A stretch of 64,000 nucleotides of DNA from Roseburia zhanii (GTDB taxonomy: Bacteria; Bacillota; Clostridia; Lachnospirales; Lachnospiraceae): assembly GCF_014287635.1 (NCBI RefSeq), contig NZ_JACOPH010000002.1:186001-250000 (forward strand). The letters run 5' to 3'. Positions 45,499-55,016 of the stretch are shown here, piece after piece (the first letter of the stretch is position 1; each line of letters begins with the position of its first letter). Below the pieces are notes generated by a model. It had not been told where the DNA came from. It made no database searches and was given only the letters and a program-made list of their open reading frames with translations. The translations under genes were made by a program, and so were the position numbers.

Positions 45499-46710
45499 TT
45501 ACAGACTCGTACGCACCTGCTTTGGTTTAAACTGCGCTTTTTCTAATGCTTTCATGATCTGTCTTTTATGTTCTGTTCCAAAACATTCTAACGTAATACG
45601 GAGTTCTACTGCTGCACTTCTGTTGATGCTTACAAACTGGTTGTGCTCTAACTTAATGACATTTCCCTGTTCTTTTGCGATCGTATCTGCTACTTTTGTC
45701 AGTTCACCCGGCTTATCCGGAAGTAATACGGATACGGTAAAGATACGGTCACGTAAGATCAATCCCTGCTGTACAACGGAAGACATTGTAATGACATCCA
45801 TATTTCCACCGCTTAAAATAGATACAACTCTCTTATCTTTGACATTTAAGTGTTTTAATGCTGCAACAGTAAGCAGACCGGAATTTTCGACTATCATCTT
45901 ATGATTTTCTACCATATCTAAGAATGCAACAACCAATTCATCATCTTCCACGGTAATGATCTCATCTAAGTTTTTCTGGATATATGGGAAAACATTACTT
46001 CCCGGAGTCTTAACTGCGGTTCCGTCTGCGATCGTATTGACAGTTGGAAGTGTTGTCACTTTTCCGGCTTCAAAAGATGCTTTCATACAGCTTGCACCTG
46101 CCGGTTCTACACCGATCACTTTGATCTTCGGATTTAACAGTTTTGCTAAAGTAGATACACCGGTTGCAAGTCCGCCGCCGCCGATCGGTACTAAGATATA
46201 TTCTACTAACGGCAGTTCTTTAAAAATCTCCATGGCGATCGTTCCCTGTCCGGTTGCTACTGCAAGATCGTCAAATGGATGAATGAATGTATAGCCGTTT
46301 TTCTCTGCTAACTCATATGCGTGTGCACATGCTTCATCATACACATCACCATAAAGAACAACTTCTGCACCATAACTCTTTGTACGGTTGACTTTGATGA
46401 GCGGTGTCGTTGTCGGCATGACAATGACTGCTTTTGCACCATAGCATTTTGCTGCATAAGCAACGCCCTGCGCATGATTTCCTGCGGAGGCTGTGATCAA
46501 TCCCTTTGCACGTTCTTCTTCGGATAAAGTGCTGATCTTATAATACGCTCCACGTACTTTATAAGCACCGGTAAACTGCATATTTTCCGGTTTTAAATAA
46601 ACCTTATTTCCTGTCTGGTTACTCAGATAATCACTGTATACCAGTTTGGTTTCAAGTGTAACCTCTTTTACTTTTTCGCTTGCTTCTTCAAATTTATCTA
46701 ATGTCAGCAT
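45499..46710 (-). CDS. ilvA: Threonine ammonia-lyase (threonine deaminase)
   Basis: Converts threonine to 2-oxobutanoate, the entry to isoleucine synthesis, using PLP. The 403-residue protein has the PLP lysine at K51 in TGAYKVRGAYYK, the IPIGGGGLATG phosphate-binding loop, and a C-terminal ACT-like domain of about 75 residues (TVSVLLPDKPGELTKVAD), the short form seen in Gram-positive enzymes. Its GAGGAGG site is the last codons (EEE) of ftsY, two bases before the start. It therefore depends on ftsY translation, an unusual coupling of isoleucine synthesis and secretion genes. Confidence 0.94.
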   Translation of the reverse strand: MLTLDKFEEASEKVKEVTLETKLVYSDYLSNQTGNKVYLKPENMQFTGAYKVRGAYYKISTLSEEERAKGLITASAGNHAQGVAYAAKCYGAKAVIVMPTTTPLIKVNRTKSYGAEVVLYGDVYDEACAHAYELAEKNGYTFIHPFDDLAVATGQGTIAMEIFKELPLVEYILVPIGGGGLATGVSTLAKLLNPKIKVIGVEPAGASCMKASFEAGKVTTLPTVNTIADGTAVKTPGSNVFPYIQKNLDEIITVEDDELVVAFLDMVENHKMIVENSGLLTVAALKHLNVKDKRVVSILSGGNMDVITMSSVVQQGLILRDRIFTVSVLLPDKPGELTKVADTIAKEQGNVIKLEHNQFVSINRSAAVELRITLECFGTEHKRQIMKALEKAQFKPKQVRTSL

Positions 46711-46712
46711 GT

Positions 46713-47657
46713 CTATTCCTCCTCGTTTCCATCTGTTTTAAATAATGCATTCACAAATTCGTCTGCATCAAATTTCTGTAAATCTTCGATTGTTTCACCG
46801 ACTCCGATATATTTGACCGGGATATTTAATTCTGACTGGATCGCAACGGCGATACCGCCCTTTGCTGTTCCATCCATCTTCGTTAAAACGATTCCTGTAA
46901 TATCTGCCACTTCCCCGAACTGCTTTGCCTGTGAAAGTGCATTCTGTCCGGTCGTTGCATCTAAGACTACTAAAGTTTCCCGGTATGCATCCGGAAATTC
47001 TCTATCGATGATACGGTTCATCTTTCGTAATTCTTCCATCAGGTTCTTTTTGTTGTGCAATCTGCCTGCGGTATCACAAAGGAGTACATCTGCACCTTTT
47101 GACTTTGCAGAAGCTACTGCATCGAATACAACGGATGCCGGATCGGCTCCTTCCTGTCCGCCGATCATCTCTACTCCGGCACGATTCGCCCATTCTGCTA
47201 ACTGGTCGCCTGCCGCTGCACGAAACGTATCGGCTGCCGCAATCACAACTTTCCTGCCCTGATCTTTTAATTTGCCTGCTAACTTTCCGACGGTTGTTGT
47301 CTTTCCGACACCATTTACACCGATCACAAGTACGACAGACTTTTCTTCTTCAAAACGGTATGCTGTATCTTCCACACGCATCTGTTCTTTGATACTGTCG
47401 ATCAGTAACTGTTTACATGCTGCCGGCTCTTTGATCTTATTTTCTTTTACTTTCGCTTTCAGATTCTCGATGATCTCCTCTGTTGCTTTCACACCGAGAT
47501 CACCCATGATAAGGATTTCTTCGATCTCCTCATAAAAATCATCATCAATACTCGAAAATCCGCTGAAAATAGAATCTATACCGGATACAATATTATCTCT
47601 TGTTTTTGTCAGTCCTGCAACTAACCTTCCAAAAAATCCTTTTTTTTCTTCGCCCAT
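46713..47657 (-). CDS. ftsY: Signal recognition particle receptor FtsY
   Basis: Membrane-associated GTPase that receives Ffh-ribosome complexes. The 314-residue protein has the NG domain: VIGVNGVGKTTTVGKLAG (G1), DTAGRLHNKKNLMEEL (G3) and TKMDGTAKGG (G4). The acidic A domain seen in some bacteria is very short. It is preceded by smc (15 bases) and followed by ilvA (2 bases). Confidence 0.97.
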   Translation of the reverse strand: MGEEKKGFFGRLVAGLTKTRDNIVSGIDSIFSGFSSIDDDFYEEIEEILIMGDLGVKATEEIIENLKAKVKENKIKEPAACKQLLIDSIKEQMRVEDTAYRFEEEKSVVLVIGVNGVGKTTTVGKLAGKLKDQGRKVVIAAADTFRAAAGDQLAEWANRAGVEMIGGQEGADPASVVFDAVASAKSKGADVLLCDTAGRLHNKKNLMEELRKMNRIIDREFPDAYRETLVVLDATTGQNALSQAKQFGEVADITGIVLTKMDGTAKGGIAVAIQSELNIPVKYIGVGETIEDLQKFDADEFVNALFKTDGNEEE

Positions 47658-47672
47658 ACTGCTCTCCTTTTC

Positions 47673-50600
47673 CTATTTATCCAGATCATTTTCGATCAAG
47701 TCAACTGATACTAAAGTCGATACACCTTTTTCCTGCATCGTGATTCCATATAAACGGTCTGCCGCTGCCATTGTACCCCGCCTATGGGTAATAACGATAA
47801 ACTGTGTATTTTTCGTCAGCTTGTGCAGATATTTTGCATAACGTCCGACATTTGAATCATCTAATGCTGCTTCGATCTCATCTAACAGACAAAACGGTGA
47901 TGGTTTTAAGTTCTGTATTGCAAATAACAGTGCGATCGCTGTCAGTGCTTTTTCTCCACCGGATAACAGGATCATATTCTGCAGTTTCTTGCCCGGCGGC
48001 TGTGCAATGATACGGATGCCACATTCTAGGATATCTTCATCTTCCACTAATTCCAATGTTCCTTTTCCACCGCCAAAAAGTTCCTTGAATGCCTTGTCAA
48101 ATTCTGTCTGGATCTGTGCAAATTTCTCTGTAAACTGTTTCCGCATACCGGTATCTAATTCTTCAATGATGCCAACTAAGGTTGCCTCTGCTTCGACGAG
48201 ATCATCATGCTGTGTCTTTAAAAACTCATACCGCTCTGATATTTCTTTATACTCCTCGATCGCATTGACATTAACATCGCCTAACCGTTTGATCTCGTCT
48301 TTGATCTGCGCGATCTGCTGTTTTAACTCACTTAAATTCTCATAGGTCTCATCCCGCAGTTCCATGGCTTTATGCAGAGTTAATTCGTATTCATCCCACA
48401 TATAATTTGTCTGCCGCTCTTTTGCTTCTTCTAGTTTTTCTTTCTGGCTGTTCAAACGGAAGATTTCTTTGTCTAAGACACCCATGCGGTCAGAGATTTC
48501 TTCTCTTTTCCGGAAAAATCCCTTATGCTCTGCTGCCATCTGTTCTTTCTGCTTCGTTTTTTCTTCTAATTCTTTTTCTAAACGTGCATATTCTGTATCT
48601 GATGCAAGAATTGTCTGACGGATTTCTTCGATATCCTGTTTTTTCTTTTCTGCATCTTCTTTTGCTGATGCAACTTCTGTGGAAAGTTCCTCTACCTGTG
48701 CGTCACACCGTTCTATTTCTGCGGTGACACGCTTACGGTTTTCTTCGGCAAATTCACTCTTTTGTCTGATATTCGCTTCTTCCATCTGCACTTCGGAAAA
48801 CGTTTTATTGACGCTGCTCTCTAAATAGATCTGCTCGTCTAACTGGCTCTGGTAGGCTTCACTTTCTTCTGCGATCTCTGCTTCTCTCTGCTTTGCCGCT
48901 TCAATTTCTGCAAGTGCCTGTTCCTTCTGGAATTTTACTTCTTTGATCTGACGGTCAAGATCTGCACTTTCATTCTGGAGATTCTTAAATACGTTTTCAC
49001 TTTCTTCTTTCTGTCTGCCTGCACGTTCTGCGTTGATCTTCGCTGTATTTTCTAACAGGTACTGCTGCTGGAGTTTTTCCTTGACAGTTTCCATATCATC
49101 ATTTAAAAGTGCCTGTGCGGTCAAGATTTCCTCTCGTCTTTCTCTATGACGGATCAATGCCTGTTTCAGATGATCCACTTCGACGGTAAGATTTTCGATC
49201 TCCCGATTTCTTCCTAAGAGGTTACTGCTGTTTCTAAACGCTCCACCTGTCATAGAACCGCCCGGACGTAAGGATTCTCCCTCTAACGTAACGATGGAAA
49301 GTGAATGATGGTATTTCTTTGCAAGTGCGATCGCATTATCGATCGTATCTGTAACTACCACACGTCCTAACAGATAGCTGATGACTCCACGATATTTTTC
49401 TTCATGCTGTACTAAAGTATTGGCAAGCCCGATGACACCTTTTTCTTTTAATGCCTCCGGTGTACGGATACCGCCTTTTCCATCTACAGAAGTCAGTGGC
49501 AGAAAAGTTGCCCTTCCTAACCGGTTCTGCTTTAGATATGTAATCATCCGTTTTGCAGTCTGTTCATCTTCCGTGACAATATTCTGAATACTGCCGCCTA
49601 ACGCCGTTTCGATCGCTGTTTCGTATTTCTTTTCTACTTTAATAAGATCCGATACCACTCCTAAAAGTCCGGGTTCTTTTTCTTTCTGCTCCATGACTTT
49701 TCGGATGCTGTTTCCATAGCCGTCATATTTTTCAGCAATATTACGCAAAGACTCTAACCGTGATGCGGCTTTATGATACTTGGTCGTATCTTCGTCTAAA
49801 TTGCGGTTTACTTCTGCAAGTTTTTCTTTCCATGACTGCTGCTGTGCGGTCAGCTTGTCCTGTTCTTCTTTTAACTGCGTGATCGCATCGACAATCTCAT
49901 TTAATGCCTGTTTCTGCTCTTCTAACAGTACATCTAAATTCGATTCTTCGCTCTTTCTTTGCAACAATCTCTGGTTTAACTGGGCTTTCCGAATATTGAC
50001 CTGTTCGATCATCGTATCGAATTTCTGTCCTCTTGCCTGAATGGCAGCCTTGTGATTTAATAATTCTAATAATTCATTCTTGCCATTTTCGATGCCTTCA
50101 TTACATTCTTTGATATGATCCTGTAATTCACGCAGTTCTTTTTCTGCCTTCTGTCTGCGGAGCGATACTTCTTCTAACAGCTGATCCAAACGTCCCTTTT
50201 CTGCTTCAAAGGATTCTTTCTGCCTGATCTTTTCCTGCTTGTCCGCCTCAATCTCTGCCACTCGGCTTCTGAAATGCTCATCTGACATCTCGGCTGCTTT
50301 GATCTGTTCATTTAAGACATTGATCTGTCCTTCTAATTTTCCCTTTAAGACCGTTGAATTACTAAGATTTTCCCTTGCAGATGTGATATCCGCATCCATT
50401 TTTTCAATGGCTGCCTCCATTTTCTCGTATTCTTCTTTGGTCTTATCATAAGCTGCTGTTGTTTCTTTTAACTGTGCATCTGCGATCTGATAATTCGAAA
50501 GGACTTCTTTCATCTGACTGTCGATACGTTCTACTTCTAATAAAAACATATTAACATCATATGTCTTTAATTCTTCTCTTTTCTTTAAATAGATCTTCGC

Positions 50601-51233
50601 CTTTTCTGACTGACGCTCTAACGGTCCTACCTGACGCTCTAATTCGCTTAAAATATCATTGATACGCACCAGATTCTCCCGTTCGATCTCTAGCTTTTTC
50701 TGTGCTGCTACTTTTCTTCGTTTATATTTTACGATTCCTGCTGCTTCGTCAAAGAGTTCCCTGCGTTCTTCCGGTCTGCCGTTTAAGATACGCTCGATCT
50801 GTCCCTGTCCGATGATCGAATAGCCTTCTTTACCGATACCGGTATCATAAAATAATTCCTGTACATCCTTAAGACGGCATGGACTTCCATTGATCAGATA
50901 TTCACTCTCTCCAGAGCGGTATACTCTTCTTGCAACGGTCACTTCTTTAAAATCAATATCTAACATATGATCGGAATTATCTAACGTGATCGCCACATAT
51001 GCATAACTTAAAGGTTTCCGGTTCTCTGTTCCCGCAAAAATAACATCCTGCATACTAGAGCCTCGAAGCTGTTTTGCCCTCTGCTCTCCTAATACCCAGC
51101 GGACAGCATCTGAAACATTGCTCTTTCCACTTCCGTTCGGGCCGACAATACCGGTGATCCCATTGTGGAAATCAAGGACGATTTTATTTGCAAAGGACTT
51201 AAATCCATGCACCTCAATACTTTTTAAATACAT
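47673..51233 (-). CDS. smc: Chromosome partition protein SMC
   Basis: The 1186-residue structural maintenance of chromosomes ATPase, which with ScpA and ScpB condenses and segregates the chromosome. N-terminal Walker A IVGPNGSGKSNVSDAVRWVL, long coiled coils, the hinge (about 510-650, with GLLGVVSDLIKVEKKYETAI and GGSIQNIVTEDE), a second coil, and the C-terminal LSGGEKALTAIALLFA signature and LLDEIEAALDDSN Walker B. The full length and motif order are normal. It lies between rnc and ftsY, a common Firmicute arrangement. Confidence 0.98.
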   Translation of the reverse strand: MYLKSIEVHGFKSFANKIVLDFHNGITGIVGPNGSGKSNVSDAVRWVLGEQRAKQLRGSSMQDVIFAGTENRKPLSYAYVAITLDNSDHMLDIDFKEVTVARRVYRSGESEYLINGSPCRLKDVQELFYDTGIGKEGYSIIGQGQIERILNGRPEERRELFDEAAGIVKYKRRKVAAQKKLEIERENLVRINDILSELERQVGPLERQSEKAKIYLKKREELKTYDVNMFLLEVERIDSQMKEVLSNYQIADAQLKETTAAYDKTKEEYEKMEAAIEKMDADITSARENLSNSTVLKGKLEGQINVLNEQIKAAEMSDEHFRSRVAEIEADKQEKIRQKESFEAEKGRLDQLLEEVSLRRQKAEKELRELQDHIKECNEGIENGKNELLELLNHKAAIQARGQKFDTMIEQVNIRKAQLNQRLLQRKSEESNLDVLLEEQKQALNEIVDAITQLKEEQDKLTAQQQSWKEKLAEVNRNLDEDTTKYHKAASRLESLRNIAEKYDGYGNSIRKVMEQKEKEPGLLGVVSDLIKVEKKYETAIETALGGSIQNIVTEDEQTAKRMITYLKQNRLGRATFLPLTSVDGKGGIRTPEALKEKGVIGLANTLVQHEEKYRGVISYLLGRVVVTDTIDNAIALAKKYHHSLSIVTLEGESLRPGGSMTGGAFRNSSNLLGRNREIENLTVEVDHLKQALIRHRERREEILTAQALLNDDMETVKEKLQQQYLLENTAKINAERAGRQKEESENVFKNLQNESADLDRQIKEVKFQKEQALAEIEAAKQREAEIAEESEAYQSQLDEQIYLESSVNKTFSEVQMEEANIRQKSEFAEENRKRVTAEIERCDAQVEELSTEVASAKEDAEKKKQDIEEIRQTILASDTEYARLEKELEEKTKQKEQMAAEHKGFFRKREEISDRMGVLDKEIFRLNSQKEKLEEAKERQTNYMWDEYELTLHKAMELRDETYENLSELKQQIAQIKDEIKRLGDVNVNAIEEYKEISERYEFLKTQHDDLVEAEATLVGIIEELDTGMRKQFTEKFAQIQTEFDKAFKELFGGGKGTLELVEDEDILECGIRIIAQPPGKKLQNMILLSGGEKALTAIALLFAIQNLKPSPFCLLDEIEAALDDSNVGRYAKYLHKLTKNTQFIVITHRRGTMAAADRLYGITMQEKGVSTLVSVDLIENDLDK

Positions 51234-51249
51234 ATCTTCCCCCGGTTTC

Positions 51250-51957
51250 CTATTGTTTTCCTGCTGCTTTTAATTCATCTGCTTTTAAAATCAGAAGTGC
51301 CTGATATGCTGCCTCCTGCTCTGCGGCTTTCTTTGTATGTCCCGTTCCTGTTCCAATGACCTTTTCACCGATACGCACTTCTACAGAAAAACTCTTATCA
51401 TGGTCAGGACCGCTTTCACCGATCAGTTTGTAATTAAGCGATTCCTCATAATGTCCCTGAACGACTTCCTGCAGGATAGTCTTGCTATCATAAAAGAGCT
51501 TTTTATGCTCGATATCCGTCAGAATAAATTTCAGGATAAACTCTTTTGCATTAGTAAAACCACCATCCAGATAAATTGCACCGATCACTGCTTCTAAGGC
51601 ATCGGATAAAATGGATTTTCTTGTACGTCCTCCGGTCATATCCTCGCCTTTTCCAAGACGGATAAATTCTCCTAACTGTATCTGCGGTGTGCAAGCTGCC
51701 AGTGTCGGCTCACATACTAAACTCGCACGCAGTTTTGTAAGATTCCCTTCCGGCAGATCGGGATAATTCGTAAATAAAAACTCACTCGAAATAACTTCTA
51801 ATACCGCATCCCCTAAAAATTCCAGACGCTCATTATCGGAATGTTTTTTCATATGCTTTTCATTCGCATAAGAACTGTGTGTTAATGCCTGCTGTAAAAG
51901 ATGTGGATTTTTAAACTCGTATCCGATGAGTGTTTCAAACTCGTTTTGTCTTCTCAT
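51250..51957 (-). CDS. rnc: Ribonuclease III
   Basis: Double-strand-specific RNase that processes rRNA and other structured RNAs. The 235-residue protein has the RNase III signature NERLEFLGDAVLEVISS and the C-terminal dsRNA-binding domain (LQEVVQGHYEESLNYKLI and GTGTGHTKKAAEQEAAYQAL). The start at 51957 (MRRQNEFETLIG) has AGGAGG; an in-frame start at 51993 does not. It follows acpP by 69 bases and precedes smc by 16. Confidence 0.96.
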   Translation of the reverse strand: MRRQNEFETLIGYEFKNPHLLQQALTHSSYANEKHMKKHSDNERLEFLGDAVLEVISSEFLFTNYPDLPEGNLTKLRASLVCEPTLAACTPQIQLGEFIRLGKGEDMTGGRTRKSILSDALEAVIGAIYLDGGFTNAKEFILKFILTDIEHKKLFYDSKTILQEVVQGHYEESLNYKLIGESGPDHDKSFSVEVRIGEKVIGTGTGHTKKAAEQEAAYQALLILKADELKAAGKQ

Positions 51958-52026
51958 ATGATCCTCCTGTTTATCCGAATAGAAAAAGCCCATGCAAGGG
52001 CTTTATCCATTCTTACTATGCATTTA

Positions 52027-52257
52027 TTAGTTTAACGCATTCTTGATCTGTTCTACTGCATCAGAAACTGTTACGATCTTCTCAGCATCTTCATTCTGGA
52101 TCTCAATATCAAACTCTTCTTCAATTCCCATAATGATCTGGAAAATATCTAAAGAATCTGCTCCAAGATCATCTACGAATGTTGTATCCATTGTAATCTC
52201 GTCTGCATCTACATTAAGTACCTCAGCAATAATCTGTTTTAATTTTTCAAATTCCAT
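52027..52257 (-). CDS. acpP: Acyl carrier protein
   Basis: A 76-residue acidic carrier of fatty-acid intermediates. The phosphopantetheine serine is in GADSLDIFQ. The start is the ATG at 52257 (MEFEKLKQ) with an AAAGGA site; the upstream extension to 52284 reaches into plsX. It lies next to plsX and rnc, the typical order. Confidence 0.97.
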   Translation of the reverse strand: MEFEKLKQIIAEVLNVDADEITMDTTFVDDLGADSLDIFQIIMGIEEEFDIEIQNEDAEKIVTVSDAVEQIKNALN

Positions 52258-52270
52258 AAAATCTTCCTTT

Positions 52271-53293
52271 CTACTCCTCTCCATCAGCAGAGTCTATAAT
52301 ATTCTTTTTTATTTTTCCATTGATATCCTGCTCTTTGAATGTCACACACTGGATGATCGAATGTTTCACTTCGGCTGCTTTTGAACTTCCATGTGTCTTA
52401 ACTACAAGGCCATTCAAACCTAACAGGGGTGCTCCCCCATAAGCAGTTGCATCAAATGATTTCATCGTTTCTTTTAATGCCGGTTTGATCAGCAATGCAC
52501 CGATCTTACTTCTAAGGCTGCTCATCAGTCCTTTTTTTACCATGCTAAGGAATGTTGATCCGACACCTTCATATAATTTTAAGATGACATTTCCCGTAAA
52601 TGCTTCACAGACAATAACATCTGCTTCTCCATGCGGTATCTCCCTGGCTTCAATGCTTCCTACAAAATTGATATCTTTACATTCTTTTAACTTCGGAAAT
52701 GTTTCTTTGACAAGAGCATTTCCTTTTTCTTCTTCTGCTCCGATATTTACAATCGCAACCTTTGGATTCTTAATATTCATTACATGTTCCATATAAATAG
52801 AACCCATCTTTGCAAACTGTACTAAATGGGATGGTCTTGCATCCACATTTGCACCACAGTCAATTAAAAGTGATACACCTTTTTCTGTCGGGATAAGTGG
52901 TGCTAATGGAGGCCGCTCCACACCTTTGATCCTTCCAACGATCACCTGTCCGCCGACTAATATGGCTCCTGAACTTCCGGCTGATACAAATGCATCTGCC
53001 TCCTTTTGTTTCACCATATTCATGCCGACTACGATTGATGACTGCTTTTTCTTGCGAATTGCCATTACCGGCGGTTCTGCTGTTTCGATGACCTCCTCTG
53101 CATGTACAACAGTGATCTGCTCTGTAGGATATGAATATTTCTTTAATTCTGCTTCTACTGCATCCTGCTGTCCAACAAGAATAACCTGTATGTCTTTTCT
53201 TGTATTTACGGCATCTACTGCACCTTTTACGATTTCTTCCGGTGCATTGTCACCACCCATGGCATCTACAGCTACCTTAACACAATCCTGCAT
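52271..53293 (-). CDS. plsX: Phosphate acyltransferase PlsX
   Basis: Makes acyl phosphate from acyl-ACP for phospholipid synthesis. The 340-residue protein carries [20 protein letters not shown] at the start, [19 protein letters not shown] and [18 protein letters not shown]. The frame is open back to 53407, but only the ATG at 53293 ([12 protein letters not shown]) has a strong GGAGG eight bases upstream and gives the usual length. The gene is followed by acpP. The usual upstream neighbour rpmF is separated from it by an insertion of a membrane gene, a gene remnant and a mobile repeat. Confidence 0.96.
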   Translation of the reverse strand: MQDCVKVAVDAMGGDNAPEEIVKGAVDAVNTRKDIQVILVGQQDAVEAELKKYSYPTEQITVVHAEEVIETAEPPVMAIRKKKQSSIVVGMNMVKQKEADAFVSAGSSGAILVGGQVIVGRIKGVERPPLAPLIPTEKGVSLLIDCGANVDARPSHLVQFAKMGSIYMEHVMNIKNPKVAIVNIGAEEEKGNALVKETFPKLKECKDINFVGSIEAREIPHGEADVIVCEAFTGNVILKLYEGVGSTFLSMVKKGLMSSLRSKIGALLIKPALKETMKSFDATAYGGAPLLGLNGLVVKTHGSSKAAEVKHSIIQCVTFKEQDINGKIKKNIIDSADGEE

Positions 53294-53395
53294 TCCATCT
53301 TCCTCCTCGTATGCCATTTTCTGCACACCTATTAGCAATATACTATATCTTTTTCTATAAATCAAGACACTTTTCCCTAACAGTTTGACCACTAC

Positions 53396-53542
53396 GTTAC
53401 TGTTCACACCTAACAGTGTGACCAGCAGCGATTACAGCCCATTTAAAACGCCTCTACGAGGAAGGGACTGTAATCACACAATAATTAACACTATGGCGCA
53501 TAGCTTGACAGCGCAGTGTCAAGCTTGCGTCTGAACAGTAAC
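53396..53542 (+). mobile_element. 147-bp MITE-like element, copy A (GTTACTGTTC ends)
   Basis: A short element bounded by GTTACTGTTC and its complement GAACAGTAAC, with internal hairpins CACAC-TAACA-GTGTG and TTGACA-GCG-TGTCAA and a paired ATTACAG...CTGTAAT core. Copy B, inverted, lies at 61688-61833 and matches along nearly the whole length. Direct repeats around ACTACGTTACTGTT occur on both sides of this copy. It has no coding capacity. It lies upstream of plsX, next to an insertion in a conserved gene cluster. Confidence 0.8.
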
Positions 53543-53568
53543 ACCACTACCGTTACTGTTATGATACC

Positions 53569-54192
53569 CTAACTCTCCTGCGTCCTCATATATTTACGGA
53601 AGATCCTCTCTAAAAGGGGGTTGATCGATACCATAACAGCTGCCGGTACGATCAGAACTGTCGGCAGAACCAGATATAAAAGCCCTGCTGCTAACAGAAG
53701 GATCACTGCGATCAAAAGTGTGAACGGCAAATGAGCAATCAAGATCAGAGTAACATTTTTTAAGATTTCTTTTGTCGTATTCTCAAATCGTGCGGTATAA
53801 GCAAACAGATAACAGATCCAGACACTAAGGAATACGAAAAATACCAGAAAGAAATAGAATAAATATCCCACCGGCATCTTACTTACAAGCATCTGATAGG
53901 TCAGATACAGATCTATGAATAAAAATCCTAAAAGACCTAATGAGATCAGCCACAATATGACCGTCTGTTTCAAATTTGTGCGGAATGCTTTGATAAAGCT
54001 CCTGAAAACATATCCTTCTCCATGGATGATCGCTTTATTGACCGTATAATACAGTGCCGTTGCCGCTGTTCCTGCTGTAATGACCGGAATGGAACATACC
54101 AGAAACAGAAGGCTTACAAAAATGCAGTCTACCATCTGATTGATAAATTGGAAAAATTTATTGTCATAATTAAAGATACTGCCTAAATTCAT
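53569..54192 (-). CDS. YesL-like (DUF624) membrane protein
   Basis: A 207-residue membrane protein with five or six hydrophobic helices, matching the DUF624/YesL family: it opens FFQFINQMVDCIFVSLLFLVC and has GTAATALYYTVNKAIIHGEG. Relatives often accompany sugar-transport operons, but here none is near. It is inserted between rpmF and plsX. ATG at 54192 with a GGAG site. Function unknown. Confidence 0.8.
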   Translation of the reverse strand: MNLGSIFNYDNKFFQFINQMVDCIFVSLLFLVCSIPVITAGTAATALYYTVNKAIIHGEGYVFRSFIKAFRTNLKQTVILWLISLGLLGFLFIDLYLTYQMLVSKMPVGYLFYFFLVFFVFLSVWICYLFAYTARFENTTKEILKNVTLILIAHLPFTLLIAVILLLAAGLLYLVLPTVLIVPAAVMVSINPLLERIFRKYMRTQES

Positions 54193-54218
54193 GGTGTTAT
54201 TCTCCTGTGATAAAAGTC

Positions 54219-54244
54219 AAAAAAGCCATATGATAAGGCTTTTT
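54219..54244 (-). terminator. Hairpin terminator between the remnant and the YesL-like gene
   Basis: AAAAGCC with GGCTTTTTT around a 9-base loop, in the 66-base gap; on the minus strand the stem is followed by a T-run. Confidence 0.65.
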
Positions 54245-54258
54245 GCATACTCATCTTA

Positions 54259-54516
54259 TCATACAGCTTTTGGTTTATCAAACTTTTTCTTCTTTTCACA
54301 ATCTATTGCTGTCGAAGGATAATTACCACTTCTGTTCCTTTTCCTATAACGCTGTTCACCCGCAGATCCACGATAGCCCCAAGCAAAAGAATCACTGCAT
54401 AAAAGAACTGCACTTGCAAGCTGCATTGCAATCAGAAGTTTTCTCTGATGTTTATCAGAATTTTTTCTGATAAACATACACAATGCTGTAATCAGCAAAA
54501 AATAAGGATTAAGCAA
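54259..54516 (-). pseudogene. Degenerate N-terminal fragment of a membrane sensor-type protein
   Basis: An 85-codon open frame beginning at a TTG with no ribosome-binding site. Residues about 10-55 (LITALCMFIRKNSDKHQRKL and LLIAMQLASAVLLCSDSFAWGYRGSAGE) look like the N-terminal membrane region of diguanylate-cyclase or sensor proteins found in Lachnospiraceae. After this the sequence turns into low-complexity basic residues, as expected after a frameshift. The apparent start lies inside the rpmF terminator hairpin, which also argues against translation. The family assignment is inferred from memory and weak. Confidence 0.45.
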
Positions 54517-54533
54517 ACAGGCTCAATCCTTAT
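54497..54533 (-). terminator. Terminator of the yceD-rpmF transcript
   Basis: ATAAGGATTAAGC with GCTCAATCCTTAT (one mismatch) and a six-T run on the minus strand. Confidence 0.75.
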
Positions 54534-54833
54534 CTCATATTACGTATTTCCATTAGATGCTACTGTGTAACGTCTTAATGATTCAATAAAGCCTTTATTG
54601 AATTAGCAATGTGCTTTTTTTGCATCATTGTCTTATGAAAAGCTCGATTTGTATGGGAAAATTATTCTCAGATTTGTAGTTCTGCAAATGTTTCATCGGT
54701 AAACGAAACGAAAAATGATGATGATAGTGTAAACACTAAGATTGATGAAATTGGAAGTGAAGATATATATGAATATAATTTTAGGGACAAACAGATTGAT
54801 TTCTGCTTGTCCCTATTTTCATATTTCTAGTTA
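54534..54833. other. Gene-poor gap with a possible plus-strand reading-frame remnant
   Basis: This 300-base part of the gap after rpmF holds a small hairpin (ATTCAATAAAG with CTTTATTGAAT, near 54580), a possible ATG frame (from 54635) that breaks after 14 codons and, in another frame, a hydrophilic stretch (SSANVSSVNETKNDDDSVN, 54678 onward) resembling the start of a mature lipoprotein. It suggests a decayed gene, but the evidence is slight. The gap closes with the AGGGACAAACAG hairpin. Confidence 0.35.
54783..54814 (+). repeat. AGGGACAAACAG hairpin, copy 2
   Basis: AGGGACAAACAG and CTGCTTGTCCCT with an 8-base loop. It differs from copy 1 (18524-18555) mainly in the loop. It is followed by ATTTTC on the plus strand and lies 19 bases past the rpmF stop. 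Confidence 0.7.
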
Positions 54834-55013
54834 TTAGTCCTGCGGAATGATTTCTTTCTTATTGTAAGAACCACAGTTTTTGCAAACTCTATGAGGCATC
54901 ATTAACTCGCCACATTTGCTGCATTTTACTAATGCCGGAGCAGTCATTTTCCAGTTTGCACGTCTTTTATCTCTTCTTCCTTTGGAAGATTTGTTCTTTG
55001 GACAAATTGACAC
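54834..55013 (-). CDS. rpmF: 50S ribosomal protein L32
   Basis: A 59-residue basic ribosomal protein, starting at a GTG (55013) with GGAGG eight bases upstream. It begins MSICPKNKSSKGRRDKRRAN and has the two CxxC zinc pairs of the zinc-bound L32 form (CSKCG and CKNCG). It directly follows yceD, only four bases away, as in most bacteria. Its short length and non-ATG start make it easy to overlook. Confidence 0.95.
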   Translation of the reverse strand: MSICPKNKSSKGRRDKRRANWKMTAPALVKCSKCGELMMPHRVCKNCGSYNKKEIIPQD

Positions 55014-55016
55014 AGG

